Shown here one piece after another: positions 16,546 to 24,726 of a stretch of 64,000 nucleotides of DNA (the first letter of the stretch is position 1; every line of letters begins with the position of its first letter). The DNA is from CAWDYA01 sp963806495 (lineage in GTDB: Bacteria > Acidobacteriota > Polarisedimenticolia > JACPZX01 > DASXTC01): positions 248,001 to 312,000 of the forward strand of contig CAWDYA010000004.1 in NCBI GenBank assembly GCA_963806495.1, read 5' to 3'. Made by a program: the position numbers and the translations under genes. A model generated the notes under the pieces. That model saw only the letters and a program-made list of their open reading frames with translations, made no database searches and was not told the DNA's origin.

Positions 16546-17874
16546 ATGGACTACGCCCGGACCCTGAGATACCTCGACGAGATTCAGGGGCGCGGCATCA
16601 AGCTGGGTCTGGACAACGTCACGCGGCTGCTGGCCGGGATGGGCGATCCCCAGCACGCCTTCCCCGCCGTGGTGGTGGCCGGCACGAACGGCAAGGGGTC
16701 GGTCAGCGCGATGCTGGCCTCGATCCTCGGCTGTGCCGGAATCCGCACCGGTCTCTACACATCGCCTCACCTCGTGCGGTACGAGGAGCGAATCATCGTG
16801 GACGGCCGGCCCGTCTCCGGGGAGGAGTTCGCCGCGGCTGTGACGGCCGTGCGCGAGACGATCGACCGACTGCTGCCGCGCGGTGATCTGAAATCGCACC
16901 CTACCCACTTCGAGATCCTCACGGCGGCCGCTTTCCACCATTTCCGGGGCGCCGGAGTGCGCGCCGGCGTGCTCGAGGTCGGGATGGGTGGCCGGCTCGA
17001 CGCGGTCGCCACCGCCAGGACCGCGGTGGCCGTGATCACCAATATCAGCCTCGAGCACACGAAGCATCTGGGCAACAGCATCGAGGCCATCGCCCGCGAG
17101 AAGGCCGGGATCCTGCGTGAGGGGTGCTGGGTGGTGACGGGGGAGTCGGACCCCGGGGCGCTCGGTGTCATCCGCGAGGAGGCGCGCGGGCGTGGCGTCA
17201 GGCTGATCGAGCGGTTCACCCAAGCACAGGTGAGCCCTTCTCCCGTGACGTCGGCAGGCCGTTTCGTTCTCCGGACCCGCACCCGGCCGTACGGCGAGAT
17301 CGTCATCCCGCTCGCGGGGCGGCACCAGGTCGAGAACGCCGTGCTCGCCGTCCTGGCCGCCGAGGCGTTCGTCGAGTCCGGGGCTCTCGAGGATCCGATC
17401 CCGCCGGAGGCGTTCGTCGAGGGGCTTGCGCGGGCCCGCTGGCCGGGCCGGCTGCAGATCGTCGGCCAGAGGCCGCTGCTGATCCTCGACGGCGCCCACA
17501 ATCCGGCAGGCTGCGTGGCGCTCGCCCGGGCGCTGAAGGATCTGCGGGAGTCGCGCGCCTGCGAGAGGGTCGCCATCGTGTTCGGCGCGCTCAAGGACAA
17601 GGAGCTCGGGCCGATGCTCTCGGCGATCGTGCCGCATGCGGACATGCTGATCGTCACGAAGGGGAGGTCGGAGAGATTCCTGCCGCCCGGGGAGACGGCC
17701 GAGGCGGCGCGCGCGCTGGGTGCGGCACCCGAGGTGTCGCCCGACCCGGCCTCGGCGCTCGCCGCGGCACGGGCCTGGGCCCGCCCGACCGATGCGATCG
17801 TCGTGTGCGGCTCGCTCTACCTCGTGGGAGATGTCATGGAAGCGCTCGAGCTGCGTCCCTGGGCCGGGTCATAG
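16546..17874 (+). CDS. folC: Bifunctional dihydrofolate/folylpolyglutamate synthase
   Basis: FolC adds glutamate to dihydropteroate and folates, retaining them in the cell and making them better cofactors. The 442-aa protein shows the Mur-ligase fold: N-terminal GIKLGLDNVTRLLAGMG, P-loop VVAGTNGKGSVSAML near residues 45-58, SPHLVRYEERI, the EVGMGGRLDAV metal/ATP motif, NISLEHTKHLG and EKAGILR. The C-terminal domain has LILDGAHNPAG. It is probably co-transcribed with accD. Its stop overlaps the convergent diguanylate cyclase stop by 6 bp. Confidence 0.96.
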   Translation: MDYARTLRYLDEIQGRGIKLGLDNVTRLLAGMGDPQHAFPAVVVAGTNGKGSVSAMLASILGCAGIRTGLYTSPHLVRYEERIIVDGRPVSGEEFAAAVTAVRETIDRLLPRGDLKSHPTHFEILTAAAFHHFRGAGVRAGVLEVGMGGRLDAVATARTAVAVITNISLEHTKHLGNSIEAIAREKAGILREGCWVVTGESDPGALGVIREEARGRGVRLIERFTQAQVSPSPVTSAGRFVLRTRTRPYGEIVIPLAGRHQVENAVLAVLAAEAFVESGALEDPIPPEAFVEGLARARWPGRLQIVGQRPLLILDGAHNPAGCVALARALKDLRESRACERVAIVFGALKDKELGPMLSAIVPHADMLIVTKGRSERFLPPGETAEAARALGAAPEVSPDPASALAAARAWARPTDAIVVCGSLYLVGDVMEALELRPWAGS

Positions 17875-19119
17875 CGCCGCCGTCTCCGTTTCCTCCTCCT
17901 CGTCGGACAGATAGGGAGTGTGAAACGGCACCACGCGATTACGTCCTTTGGCCTTGGCCATGTAGAGTGCCTGGTCGGCCGCGGAGAGGAGCTCCTGACT
18001 GTTGCGGCCGTCGAGCTGCAGACTGGCCACTCCCCCGCTGATCGTCACCGCGCCGGGCCTTCCCGCTTCTTCCTTGCCGAGGACGAACGGGTAGCTCTCG
18101 ATCGCCCGGCGGATCGTCTCGGCCTTCTTCAGCGCGTCCTCCTTGGAGGTCTTGGGCAGCACCAGCACGAACTCCTCGCCACCGTACCGGGCGGGGATGT
18201 CCTCCGCACGCAGGTGGCGGCGGATGATCTGCGCGACGCCTCTCAGGATCTCGTCGCCGGCCGGATGTCCCCAGGTGTCGTTGAACTTCTTGAAGTGGTC
18301 GATGTCGAAGATGATGACCGACAGTGGCGCGTGAGTCTGCTCCGCGTCGTGGATCTTCTGCCCGAGGGACAGGTTCAGGAACCTCTTGGTGCAGAGCTTC
18401 GTCAGCGAGTCGCGGTTTGCCGTGTTCTGGAGGCTCGCGAACAGCTCCAGGTTCGTCAGCGCCAGCGAGCCGATGTCGGCCACGAGCTTCATCATCCGTT
18501 TCTCGTCCTTGTGCTTCTTGTCCGCCCCGGCGATCGCGATCACACCGAGTGTCTTCCCCTCGTATGTCATGGGCGCGATCAGATCGAGGCCGGAGCTCAC
18601 AGGGTCGGAGCCCGCCTCCGATGTCCGCCGGAAGACGGAGTCCGAGAGCATGTCGTCGCGGTTCATCGCCATCTGGTGCCTGGCCGCCAGGCCGACCCTC
18701 CCTTCACCGAACCGGATCCGCTGGCCGGGGACGCTCCCGGCCGGGGCCCCCTTGGCGTGCGCGAGCACGAGCTCCTCCTTGCCGCTGGTGATGTAGACCA
18801 GGCAGGTGGTGGGCTCGAACAGATGTTCCACGCTGCTCGCGAGAAGCGAGGGGATCTCGCGCTTCGACATCCTGGAGTTGATCTTGCGTACCACGTCGGG
18901 CAGCACCACGAGAAACGAAGCCAGGTCCTCATTCTCCTGCTTGGACTCGATCTGGATCCGTTCCATTTCGGTGATCCGCCGCGACATCTCGATGTTGCGG
19001 GCGGCCTGGTCGCGAATGACGAAGCCGAGCCTGCGGCGTTCGGAGCGGATACCTCCGAGGGCCCCGAGGCCGCAGAGCAGCCCGCCTACCAGAAGGAACC
19101 AGAGGCCTTGTGGGATCAT
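17869..19119 (-). CDS. GAF-GGDEF diguanylate cyclase, membrane anchored
   Basis: The 416-aa product has one N-terminal transmembrane helix (GLWFLLVGGLLCGLGALGG) and a coiled coil (residues about 35-65). A GAF-like sensor follows (about 70-220: TTCLVYITSGKEELVLAHAKG, GRVGLAARHQ, APMTYEGKTLGVIAIAG), then a GGDEF domain with FDIDHFKKFNDTWGHPAGD and an intact GGEEF active site. It should make cyclic di-GMP. The start was set at 19119 because ATG there has a GGAG Shine-Dalgarno sequence and leads straight into the membrane helix; the frame is open further upstream. A canonical RxxD inhibitory site before GGEEF is not evident. The signal sensed is unknown. Confidence 0.92.
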   Translation of the reverse strand: MIPQGLWFLLVGGLLCGLGALGGIRSERRRLGFVIRDQAARNIEMSRRITEMERIQIESKQENEDLASFLVVLPDVVRKINSRMSKREIPSLLASSVEHLFEPTTCLVYITSGKEELVLAHAKGAPAGSVPGQRIRFGEGRVGLAARHQMAMNRDDMLSDSVFRRTSEAGSDPVSSGLDLIAPMTYEGKTLGVIAIAGADKKHKDEKRMMKLVADIGSLALTNLELFASLQNTANRDSLTKLCTKRFLNLSLGQKIHDAEQTHAPLSVIIFDIDHFKKFNDTWGHPAGDEILRGVAQIIRRHLRAEDIPARYGGEEFVLVLPKTSKEDALKKAETIRRAIESYPFVLGKEEAGRPGAVTISGGVASLQLDGRNSQELLSAADQALYMAKAKGRNRVVPFHTPYLSDEEEETETAAL

Positions 19120-19175
19120 CGGCCACTCCACTGTGCAGGAATCGATAAGTGCATATAAGTGTTGACCTGGTTGTG

Positions 19176-19204
19176 AATATACGAGCACTACCTGACACAG
19201 GCAA
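19176..19204 (-). promoter_or_regulatory. Promoter for the diguanylate cyclase
   Basis: On the minus strand TTGCCT (19204-19199), a 17-nt spacer and TATATT (19181-19176) give a reasonable sigma70 promoter about 57 bases before the ATG. The region is noticeably more AT-rich than the surroundings and is divergent to dprA. Confidence 0.5.
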
Positions 19205-19224
19205 ATCGACATTTACGCAACATG

Positions 19225-19252
19225 TTGACAAAAAAGATAGATATGCTAATCT
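19225..19252 (+). promoter_or_regulatory. Promoter for dprA
   Basis: TTGACA (19225-19230) with a 16-nt spacer and TAATCT (19247-19252), preceded by TGC, forms an extended -10 promoter about 70 nt before the dprA ATG. A 10-bp palindrome CAACATGTTG overlaps the -35 box and could be an operator. Confidence 0.45.
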
Positions 19253-19320
19253 CGGGATTCGGTGGCCGTCCGTCCCTCACAGGCAAGCGCTTCATCTTCA
19301 GGAGCTTGGAGGGATGTGTC

Positions 19321-20442
19321 ATGCCCCGGAGACGTCGGTCCTGGGTAGCGATAGGGCTGTTGCTGTCGGCTCACCCGCGCCTGAAAGGTCATTTTTCCCC
19401 CGAAAAGGTCCTGTCCGGCGGGCTGATCGAGCGCGGCGTGCCGCCCGACCTCGGAGCGCCGTTCTTGCGCCCCGAGGAGGGGCGGGCTATATTCACCGGC
19501 ACTTTTCCCGAATGGGCCGACAAAGAGATCCTGGCCTCGGAAAAAGCGGGGGTGGCGATCGTCACCTATGAGGATTCGACCTACCCGCCGCATCTTCGGA
19601 ACCTGCCGGACCCGCCGCCCTTTCTTTACGTGAGAGGAGAGTTACCCGTCGGGGACGCCGGTGTGGCCGTGGTCGGCTCCCGGCGGGCCACCCCGTACGG
19701 CATCAAGGTGGCCGGGGACCTCGGCCGCGGGCTGGCGCAGGCGGGTCTGGTGGTCGTGAGCGGGCTTGCCCGGGGCATCGACACCGCCGCGCACCGTGGC
19801 GCGCTGGCGGGTGACGGAAGGACGGTGGGTGTGCTTGGATCCGGAATCGACGTCGTCTACCCGAAGGAGAACCGCCGCCTGTTCGACGAGGTGGCGGCGC
19901 AGGGGGCTCTGGTCACGGAGTTCCCGCTCGGCACCCCGCCGCTCGCGCATCATTTCCCGGTGCGCAACCGGGTGATCGCGGCGCTCAGTGAGGCGGTGGT
20001 CGTGGTCGAGGCGGCCCGGGACAGCGGATCCCTCATCACGGCGAGGCTCGCGGCTGACGATCTCGGTCTGCCGGTCGCGGCGGTCCCGGGTCCCGTCACA
20101 TCGAAGACCAGCATGGGGTGTAACGACCTGCTCTACGATGGGGCCACGCCCGTGCGGGGCGTGCAGGATGCGATCGACCTGCTGCCGCCCGCGGCCCGCG
20201 AGGCGGCGCGGACGGCCTGGCGGGGTCGATCAGGTGGAGCCGGCGCAGAGGTTCAGCTCAATCTGCCGGCAGAGGCGGAACGTGTGCTCGGGGCGTTGAG
20301 CCTCGAAACGGGCCGGAGCCTCGACGATCTCTCGTCGTCGGTCCGACTTGCTCCCGGCGCGCTGCTGGGGCATCTTCTGGAACTGGAAATCAGGGGACTG
20401 GCCGCCCGGCTGCCGGGCGGGCTGTTCGTCAGAAAGCAATGA
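19321..20442 (+). CDS. dprA: DNA-processing protein DprA
   Basis: DprA binds incoming single-stranded DNA during natural transformation and loads RecA. The 373-aa product contains the Rossmann-like DprA/Smf core: VAVVGSRRATPYGIKVAGDLGR, VVSGLARGIDTAAHRGAL, TVGVLGSGIDVVYPKENRRLF, FPLGTPPLAHHFPVRNRVIAALSEAVVVVEA and DSGSLITARLA. A C-terminal winged-helix-like segment follows from about residue 305. I chose ATG 19321 because GGAGGG lies 7 nt upstream. It is 14 nt before topA, a very common dprA-topA pairing. Other competence genes are not in the window. Confidence 0.95.
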   Translation: MPRRRRSWVAIGLLLSAHPRLKGHFSPEKVLSGGLIERGVPPDLGAPFLRPEEGRAIFTGTFPEWADKEILASEKAGVAIVTYEDSTYPPHLRNLPDPPPFLYVRGELPVGDAGVAVVGSRRATPYGIKVAGDLGRGLAQAGLVVVSGLARGIDTAAHRGALAGDGRTVGVLGSGIDVVYPKENRRLFDEVAAQGALVTEFPLGTPPLAHHFPVRNRVIAALSEAVVVVEAARDSGSLITARLAADDLGLPVAAVPGPVTSKTSMGCNDLLYDGATPVRGVQDAIDLLPPAAREAARTAWRGRSGGAGAEVQLNLPAEAERVLGALSLETGRSLDDLSSSVRLAPGALLGHLLELEIRGLAARLPGGLFVRKQ

Positions 20443-20456
20443 AACGGAGTTGATTC

Positions 20457-22967
20457 GTGGCAAAAGCGCTCGTCATCGTCGAGTCGCCCGCCAAGGCGGG
20501 CACCATCACAAAGTTCCTCGGTCGCGGCTACACCGTCAAGGCCTCGATGGGCCACGTCCGGGATCTGCCCAAGAACAAGATGGGGGTGGATGAGAAGACC
20601 TTCGAGCCCACATACCAGATCCTGGCGGGGCGCAAGAAGGTCATCGACGAGCTCAAGAAGCAGGCCTCCAAGGTGGACGCCATCTATCTCGCCCCCGACC
20701 CCGACCGGGAGGGGGAGGCGATCTGCTGGCACCTGGCCCAGGAGCTCAAGGGCACAAAGAAGAAGATCTACCGGGTAATGTTCAACGAGATCACCAAGGG
20801 GGCGATCCTGCACGCGATGGAGAACCCCGGGAAGATCGACGAGAACCGGTTCAACGCCCAGCAGGCGCGCCGTATCCTCGACCGGCTTGTGGGATACAAG
20901 ATCAGCCCGTTGCTGTGGGACAAGGTGCGCCGCGGCCTGTCCGCCGGCCGGGTGCAGTCGGTGGCCCTGAGGATGATTGTCGAGCGGGAGCGCGAGCGGC
21001 TCGCCTTCAAGCCCGAGGAATACTGGAGCCTGAACGCCCGTCTGGAGGCGGACGAGCCTCCTTCCTTCGAGGCCAGGCTGCAGAAGAAGAAGGGCAAGAA
21101 GATCGAGGTCCACAACAAGGAGGAGATGGACACGATCCTGGCGGACCTCGACAAGGCCACCTGGGTGGTCAAGGACGTCGTCGCGAAAGAGAAGAAGAAA
21201 CACCCGGCTCCGCCGCTGATCACGAGCAAGCTGCAGCAGGAGGCGTCGCGCCGCCACGGATACACGGTCAAGAAGACGATGATGCTGGCGCAGCGGCTGT
21301 ACGAGGGAATGGACCTCGGGGAGAGCGGGACGATCGGCCTCATCACCTACATGAGGACCGATTCCACGCGCATCGCCGACGAGGCGCTCGGCCAGGTACG
21401 CGACCACATCGGCTCGAAGTACGGCGCAGAGTACGTCCCGGCCAAGCCGAGAACGTATGCCGTGCGCAAGCAGGCCCAGGAGGCGCACGAGGCGATCCGG
21501 CCGACCAGCATGGAGCTGACACCCGAGTCGGTGAAGAGGTACCTGAGCAAGGACGAGTACAATCTGTATCTGCTCATCTGGAACCGGTTCGTCACCTCGC
21601 AGATGGAGTCGGCGGTGTTCGATACCACCACCGCGGACATCGACGCGGCCGATTACACATTCCGTGCCACGGGAGCGGTCATCAAGTTTCCCGGCTGGCT
21701 GACGGTTTACCAGGACAGCGAAGCGGCGCGGAAGAAGGACCGGGAGAAGGCCTCCGAGCGTGAGGATCCGCCGGAGGACGCTTCGGGCAACGGCGCTTCC
21801 GGCGAGGGAGGCGACGACGGCACCGACGAGGCGGCCGGTCTGCTCCCCCCGCTGAAGAAGGGCCAGACGCTCGCCTTCAAGGGGCTCGACCCGGCGCAGC
21901 ACTTCACCCAGCCGCCGCCGCAGTTCACCGAGGCGATGCTGGTCAAGGCGCTCGAGGAGAACGGCATCGGCCGTCCCTCGACCTACGCGAGCATCCTCGC
22001 GACGATCCAGAACCGCGAATACGTCGAGAAGGAGAAAGGGCGGTTTCGCCCCTCCGAGCTGGGCATGCTCGTGACCGACCTGCTCGTCGGCTCCTTCCCC
22101 GACATCATCGACGTGAAATACACCGCGGAGATGGAGGAGGAGCTCGACGAGATCGAGGAGGGCCGCCTCGACTGGGTCGCCGCGTTGAGGGAGTTCAACA
22201 AGAAGTTCACCAAGGATCTCAAGCAGGCCGAAAAGCAGATGCGGAACGTCAAGACGGAGGAGATCCCGACGGACCACACCTGCAACAAGTGCGGCAAGCC
22301 GATGGTGGTCAAGTGGGGACGCTACGGCAAGTTCCTCGCCTGCACCGGCTACCCGGAGTGCCGCAACACGGCCGAGCTGCGCGACAAGGGCAACGGGGAC
22401 AAGGGCGAGGCCGGCGGCGAGCCGGAGATCTCGCCGGCGTCCATGCACGAAGAGACGTGCGAGAAGTGCGGCAAGCAGATGGTGGTGCGCCGCGGCCGCT
22501 TCGGACAGTTCCTGGCCTGCACCGGCTACCCCGCGTGCAAGAACACGCGCCGGATCCAGATCAACGCGGACGGCGAGGTGACCTCGAAGAAGGACCGCCT
22601 GCTCGAGGAGAAATGCCCGCAGTGCGGCAAGCAGCTCGCGGTCAAGCACGGCCGGTTCGGCGAGTTCACCGCCTGCAGCAACTACCCCGACTGCAAGTAC
22701 ATCAAGCTGAAGGAGGTCGGTGTGGCCTGCCCGAAGGACGGCGGCGCGGTGGTCGAGCGGCGCTCGCGGCGGGGCAAGACCTTCTACGGGTGCAACAACT
22801 ATCCCAACTGCGATTTCGTCGTCTGGTACCGGCCGGTGCCGCGGCCATGCCCGCAGTGCGGCGCCTCCTTCCTCATGGAGAAGAAGACCAAGAAGGAAGG
22901 CGAGATGCTCGTCTGCAACACGGAAGGCTGCGGCTACAAGGTTCCGACGGAGGCCGTCTCGGCCTGA
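20457..22967 (+). CDS. topA: DNA topoisomerase I
   Basis: This type IA topoisomerase relaxes negative supercoils. The 836-aa protein starts at GTG with GGAG upstream. The Toprim domain has VIVESPAKAGTI and the acidic LAPDPDREGEAICWHL motif. The catalytic tyrosine is Tyr298 in GLITYMRTDSTR. A low-complexity acidic insert lies near residues 425-460 (REDPPEDASGNGASGEGGDDGTDEA). The C-terminus carries five zinc-ribbon-like C4 units (for example TCNKCGKPM, TCEKCGKQM, KCPQCGKQL), more than the three of E. coli. xerC overlaps its stop by one base. Confidence 0.97.
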   Translation: MAKALVIVESPAKAGTITKFLGRGYTVKASMGHVRDLPKNKMGVDEKTFEPTYQILAGRKKVIDELKKQASKVDAIYLAPDPDREGEAICWHLAQELKGTKKKIYRVMFNEITKGAILHAMENPGKIDENRFNAQQARRILDRLVGYKISPLLWDKVRRGLSAGRVQSVALRMIVERERERLAFKPEEYWSLNARLEADEPPSFEARLQKKKGKKIEVHNKEEMDTILADLDKATWVVKDVVAKEKKKHPAPPLITSKLQQEASRRHGYTVKKTMMLAQRLYEGMDLGESGTIGLITYMRTDSTRIADEALGQVRDHIGSKYGAEYVPAKPRTYAVRKQAQEAHEAIRPTSMELTPESVKRYLSKDEYNLYLLIWNRFVTSQMESAVFDTTTADIDAADYTFRATGAVIKFPGWLTVYQDSEAARKKDREKASEREDPPEDASGNGASGEGGDDGTDEAAGLLPPLKKGQTLAFKGLDPAQHFTQPPPQFTEAMLVKALEENGIGRPSTYASILATIQNREYVEKEKGRFRPSELGMLVTDLLVGSFPDIIDVKYTAEMEEELDEIEEGRLDWVAALREFNKKFTKDLKQAEKQMRNVKTEEIPTDHTCNKCGKPMVVKWGRYGKFLACTGYPECRNTAELRDKGNGDKGEAGGEPEISPASMHEETCEKCGKQMVVRRGRFGQFLACTGYPACKNTRRIQINADGEVTSKKDRLLEEKCPQCGKQLAVKHGRFGEFTACSNYPDCKYIKLKEVGVACPKDGGAVVERRSRRGKTFYGCNNYPNCDFVVWYRPVPRPCPQCGASFLMEKKTKKEGEMLVCNTEGCGYKVPTEAVSA

Positions 22968-23902
22968 TGGTCAAGCAGCTGCGCGCGTTCCTGTCCCACC
23001 TGCGCGGGGTCCGCAACTACTCGCCGCAGACGATCCGCGCCTACGATGCCGATCTTCAGGAGTTCATCCGGTTCCTGTCGGGACCGCAGGGCCGGTCGAA
23101 GCCGCCGGACCCGCGTACCGTCGACCCGATCCGTATCCGCTCCTTCCTGGCGGATCTGTCCGAACGGCACCGGAAGCGTTCCACCGTGGCACGCAAGATC
23201 TCGGCATTGCGGTCGTTCTATGACTGGATGCGCCGTGAGGGGTGGGTGGAGACCAACCCGGCGCGCGACGTCTCCACGCCGCGCCAGGAACGGCGTCTTC
23301 CGCGGTTCCTCGATCAGGACGAGGTGATCCGGCTGATCGAGATGCCGGATGACGCCACCCTCGGCGGCGCGCGCGATCGCGCGATCCTGGAGCTTCTGTA
23401 CGCCACCGGGATGCGGGTCTCCGAGCTGGCCGGGCTGGATCTGTCGGATCTGCACCCGAAGGACAACGAGATGCGTGTGATGGGGAAAGGAAGCAAGGAG
23501 CGTTATGTCTACTTCGGCGACAGGGCGCGCCGCGCGCTCGACAGGTACATCCGGGCGCGGCGCGGGCACCGGCCCGCGAAGTCCGACGCACTCTTCCTCA
23601 ACCGGCTGGGAACGCGGCTGACCGACCGCAGCGTGCGCCGGATCGTCGAGCGGTACGTGCGCGAGGCGGCGCTCAAGCGGAAGATCTCGCCGCACGGGCT
23701 GAGGCATTCGTTCGCGACGCATCTGCTGGACCGCGGCGCCGACCTGCGGGCGATCCAGGAGCTTCTCGGCCACGCGTCGCTCAAGACAACGCAGCGATAC
23801 ACCCATGTCAGCACCGAGCAGATGATGGCGGTCTACAATGCGGCCCAGCGGAACATGCGTGACGCGCGCTCCGCCCGAAAGGGTCGACGAACGGCCGGGT
23901 AG
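22967..23902 (+). CDS. xerC: Tyrosine recombinase XerC/XerD
   Basis: Xer recombinases resolve chromosome dimers at dif. The 311-aa protein has the SAM-like N-terminal DNA-binding domain (FLSHLRGVRNYSPQTIRAYDADLQEF). All catalytic residues are present: Arg near 148 (ATGMRVSELAGL), Lys in GKGSKER, His243-x-x-Arg246 (HGLRHSFATHLLDRG), His in LGHASLKTTQRYTHV and Tyr278. The ATG overlaps the topA stop (TGATG). The dprA-topA-xerC order is common and in those genomes the gene is called xerC, but XerD cannot be excluded from sequence alone. Confidence 0.92.
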   Translation: MVKQLRAFLSHLRGVRNYSPQTIRAYDADLQEFIRFLSGPQGRSKPPDPRTVDPIRIRSFLADLSERHRKRSTVARKISALRSFYDWMRREGWVETNPARDVSTPRQERRLPRFLDQDEVIRLIEMPDDATLGGARDRAILELLYATGMRVSELAGLDLSDLHPKDNEMRVMGKGSKERYVYFGDRARRALDRYIRARRGHRPAKSDALFLNRLGTRLTDRSVRRIVERYVREAALKRKISPHGLRHSFATHLLDRGADLRAIQELLGHASLKTTQRYTHVSTEQMMAVYNAAQRNMRDARSARKGRRTAG

Positions 23903-23909
23903 GGAGACC

Positions 23910-24716
23910 ATGCTGGAACATGCGCTCTTGGATGTCGCCGTCGCGGCCGCCCAGGCCGGTGGCGAGGTGATCCTCAGGGCCCACCGAGGCCGCGATCCCG
24001 GATCGCTGACGGCCTCGAGGGAGAAGGGGCATAACGACTATGTCACCGCCGTGGACCGCGAGGCGGAGGACCGGATCCTCTCGGTCATCCGGGAGATTTA
24101 TCCCGACCACGATATCCAGGCCGAGGAGTCGCCCGAGAAGCCGTTCCGGTCGGACTACCGTTGGATCGTCGATCCGCTCGACGGCACCACGAACTTCATC
24201 CACGGTTACCCGATGTTCGCCGTCTCGATCGGGCTGTCGTACCAGGATCGGATGAAGCTCGGCGTGGTCTTCGACCCGCTGCGCAGCGAGCTGTTCACCG
24301 CCGAGGCGGGAGGCGGCGCCTTCCTCAACGGGAAGCGTATCGGCGTGAGCGGCGTGCGGGACATTCGGGACGCGCTGCTGCTGACCGGCTTTCCGTTCCG
24401 CGCCCAGCAGTACCTGCACCGGTACCTGGCGATGTTCGAGGATTCGTTCAAGGCGAGCAGCGGCATGCGCCGGGCCGGCTCGGCCTCGCTCGATCTGGCG
24501 TACGTCGCCTGCGGCAGGGCCGAGGCGTTCTTCGAGCTGGCGCTCTCGCCGTGGGACATGGCCGCCGGTGCTGTTCTTGTTCTCGAGGCGGGAGGACTCG
24601 TCACCGACTTCACGGGTGGCGAGGATTTCATGGGTTCGGGGCACATCGTCGCGGGCCACGCCGCGATCCTCGAGCAGATGCTCCCACGGATAGCGAACTA
24701 CCTGCCGCTCTGGTGA
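23910..24716 (+). CDS. suhB: Inositol monophosphatase family protein
   Basis: This is a Mg2+-dependent phosphatase of the IMPase/SuhB family, 268 aa. The metal-binding motifs are all present: EES near residue 72, IVDPLDGTTNFIHG and SPWDMAAGAVLVLEAGG. The ATG at 23910 has an AGGGAGA Shine-Dalgarno sequence; the frame is open upstream but would overlap xerC. The substrate could be inositol-1-phosphate, fructose-1,6-bisphosphate or another sugar phosphate; SuhB is the default name for the single-domain type. It is probably in the dprA-topA-xerC transcription unit. Confidence 0.92.
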   Translation: MLEHALLDVAVAAAQAGGEVILRAHRGRDPGSLTASREKGHNDYVTAVDREAEDRILSVIREIYPDHDIQAEESPEKPFRSDYRWIVDPLDGTTNFIHGYPMFAVSIGLSYQDRMKLGVVFDPLRSELFTAEAGGGAFLNGKRIGVSGVRDIRDALLLTGFPFRAQQYLHRYLAMFEDSFKASSGMRRAGSASLDLAYVACGRAEAFFELALSPWDMAAGAVLVLEAGGLVTDFTGGEDFMGSGHIVAGHAAILEQMLPRIANYLPLW

Positions 24717-24726
24717 GCCGGGGCGG

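Noticed and set aside
17875..19212. Upstream extension of the diguanylate cyclase to 19212.
   Set aside because: The extra 31 residues have no ribosome site and overlap the promoter; ATG 19119 has GGAG and leads directly into the membrane helix.
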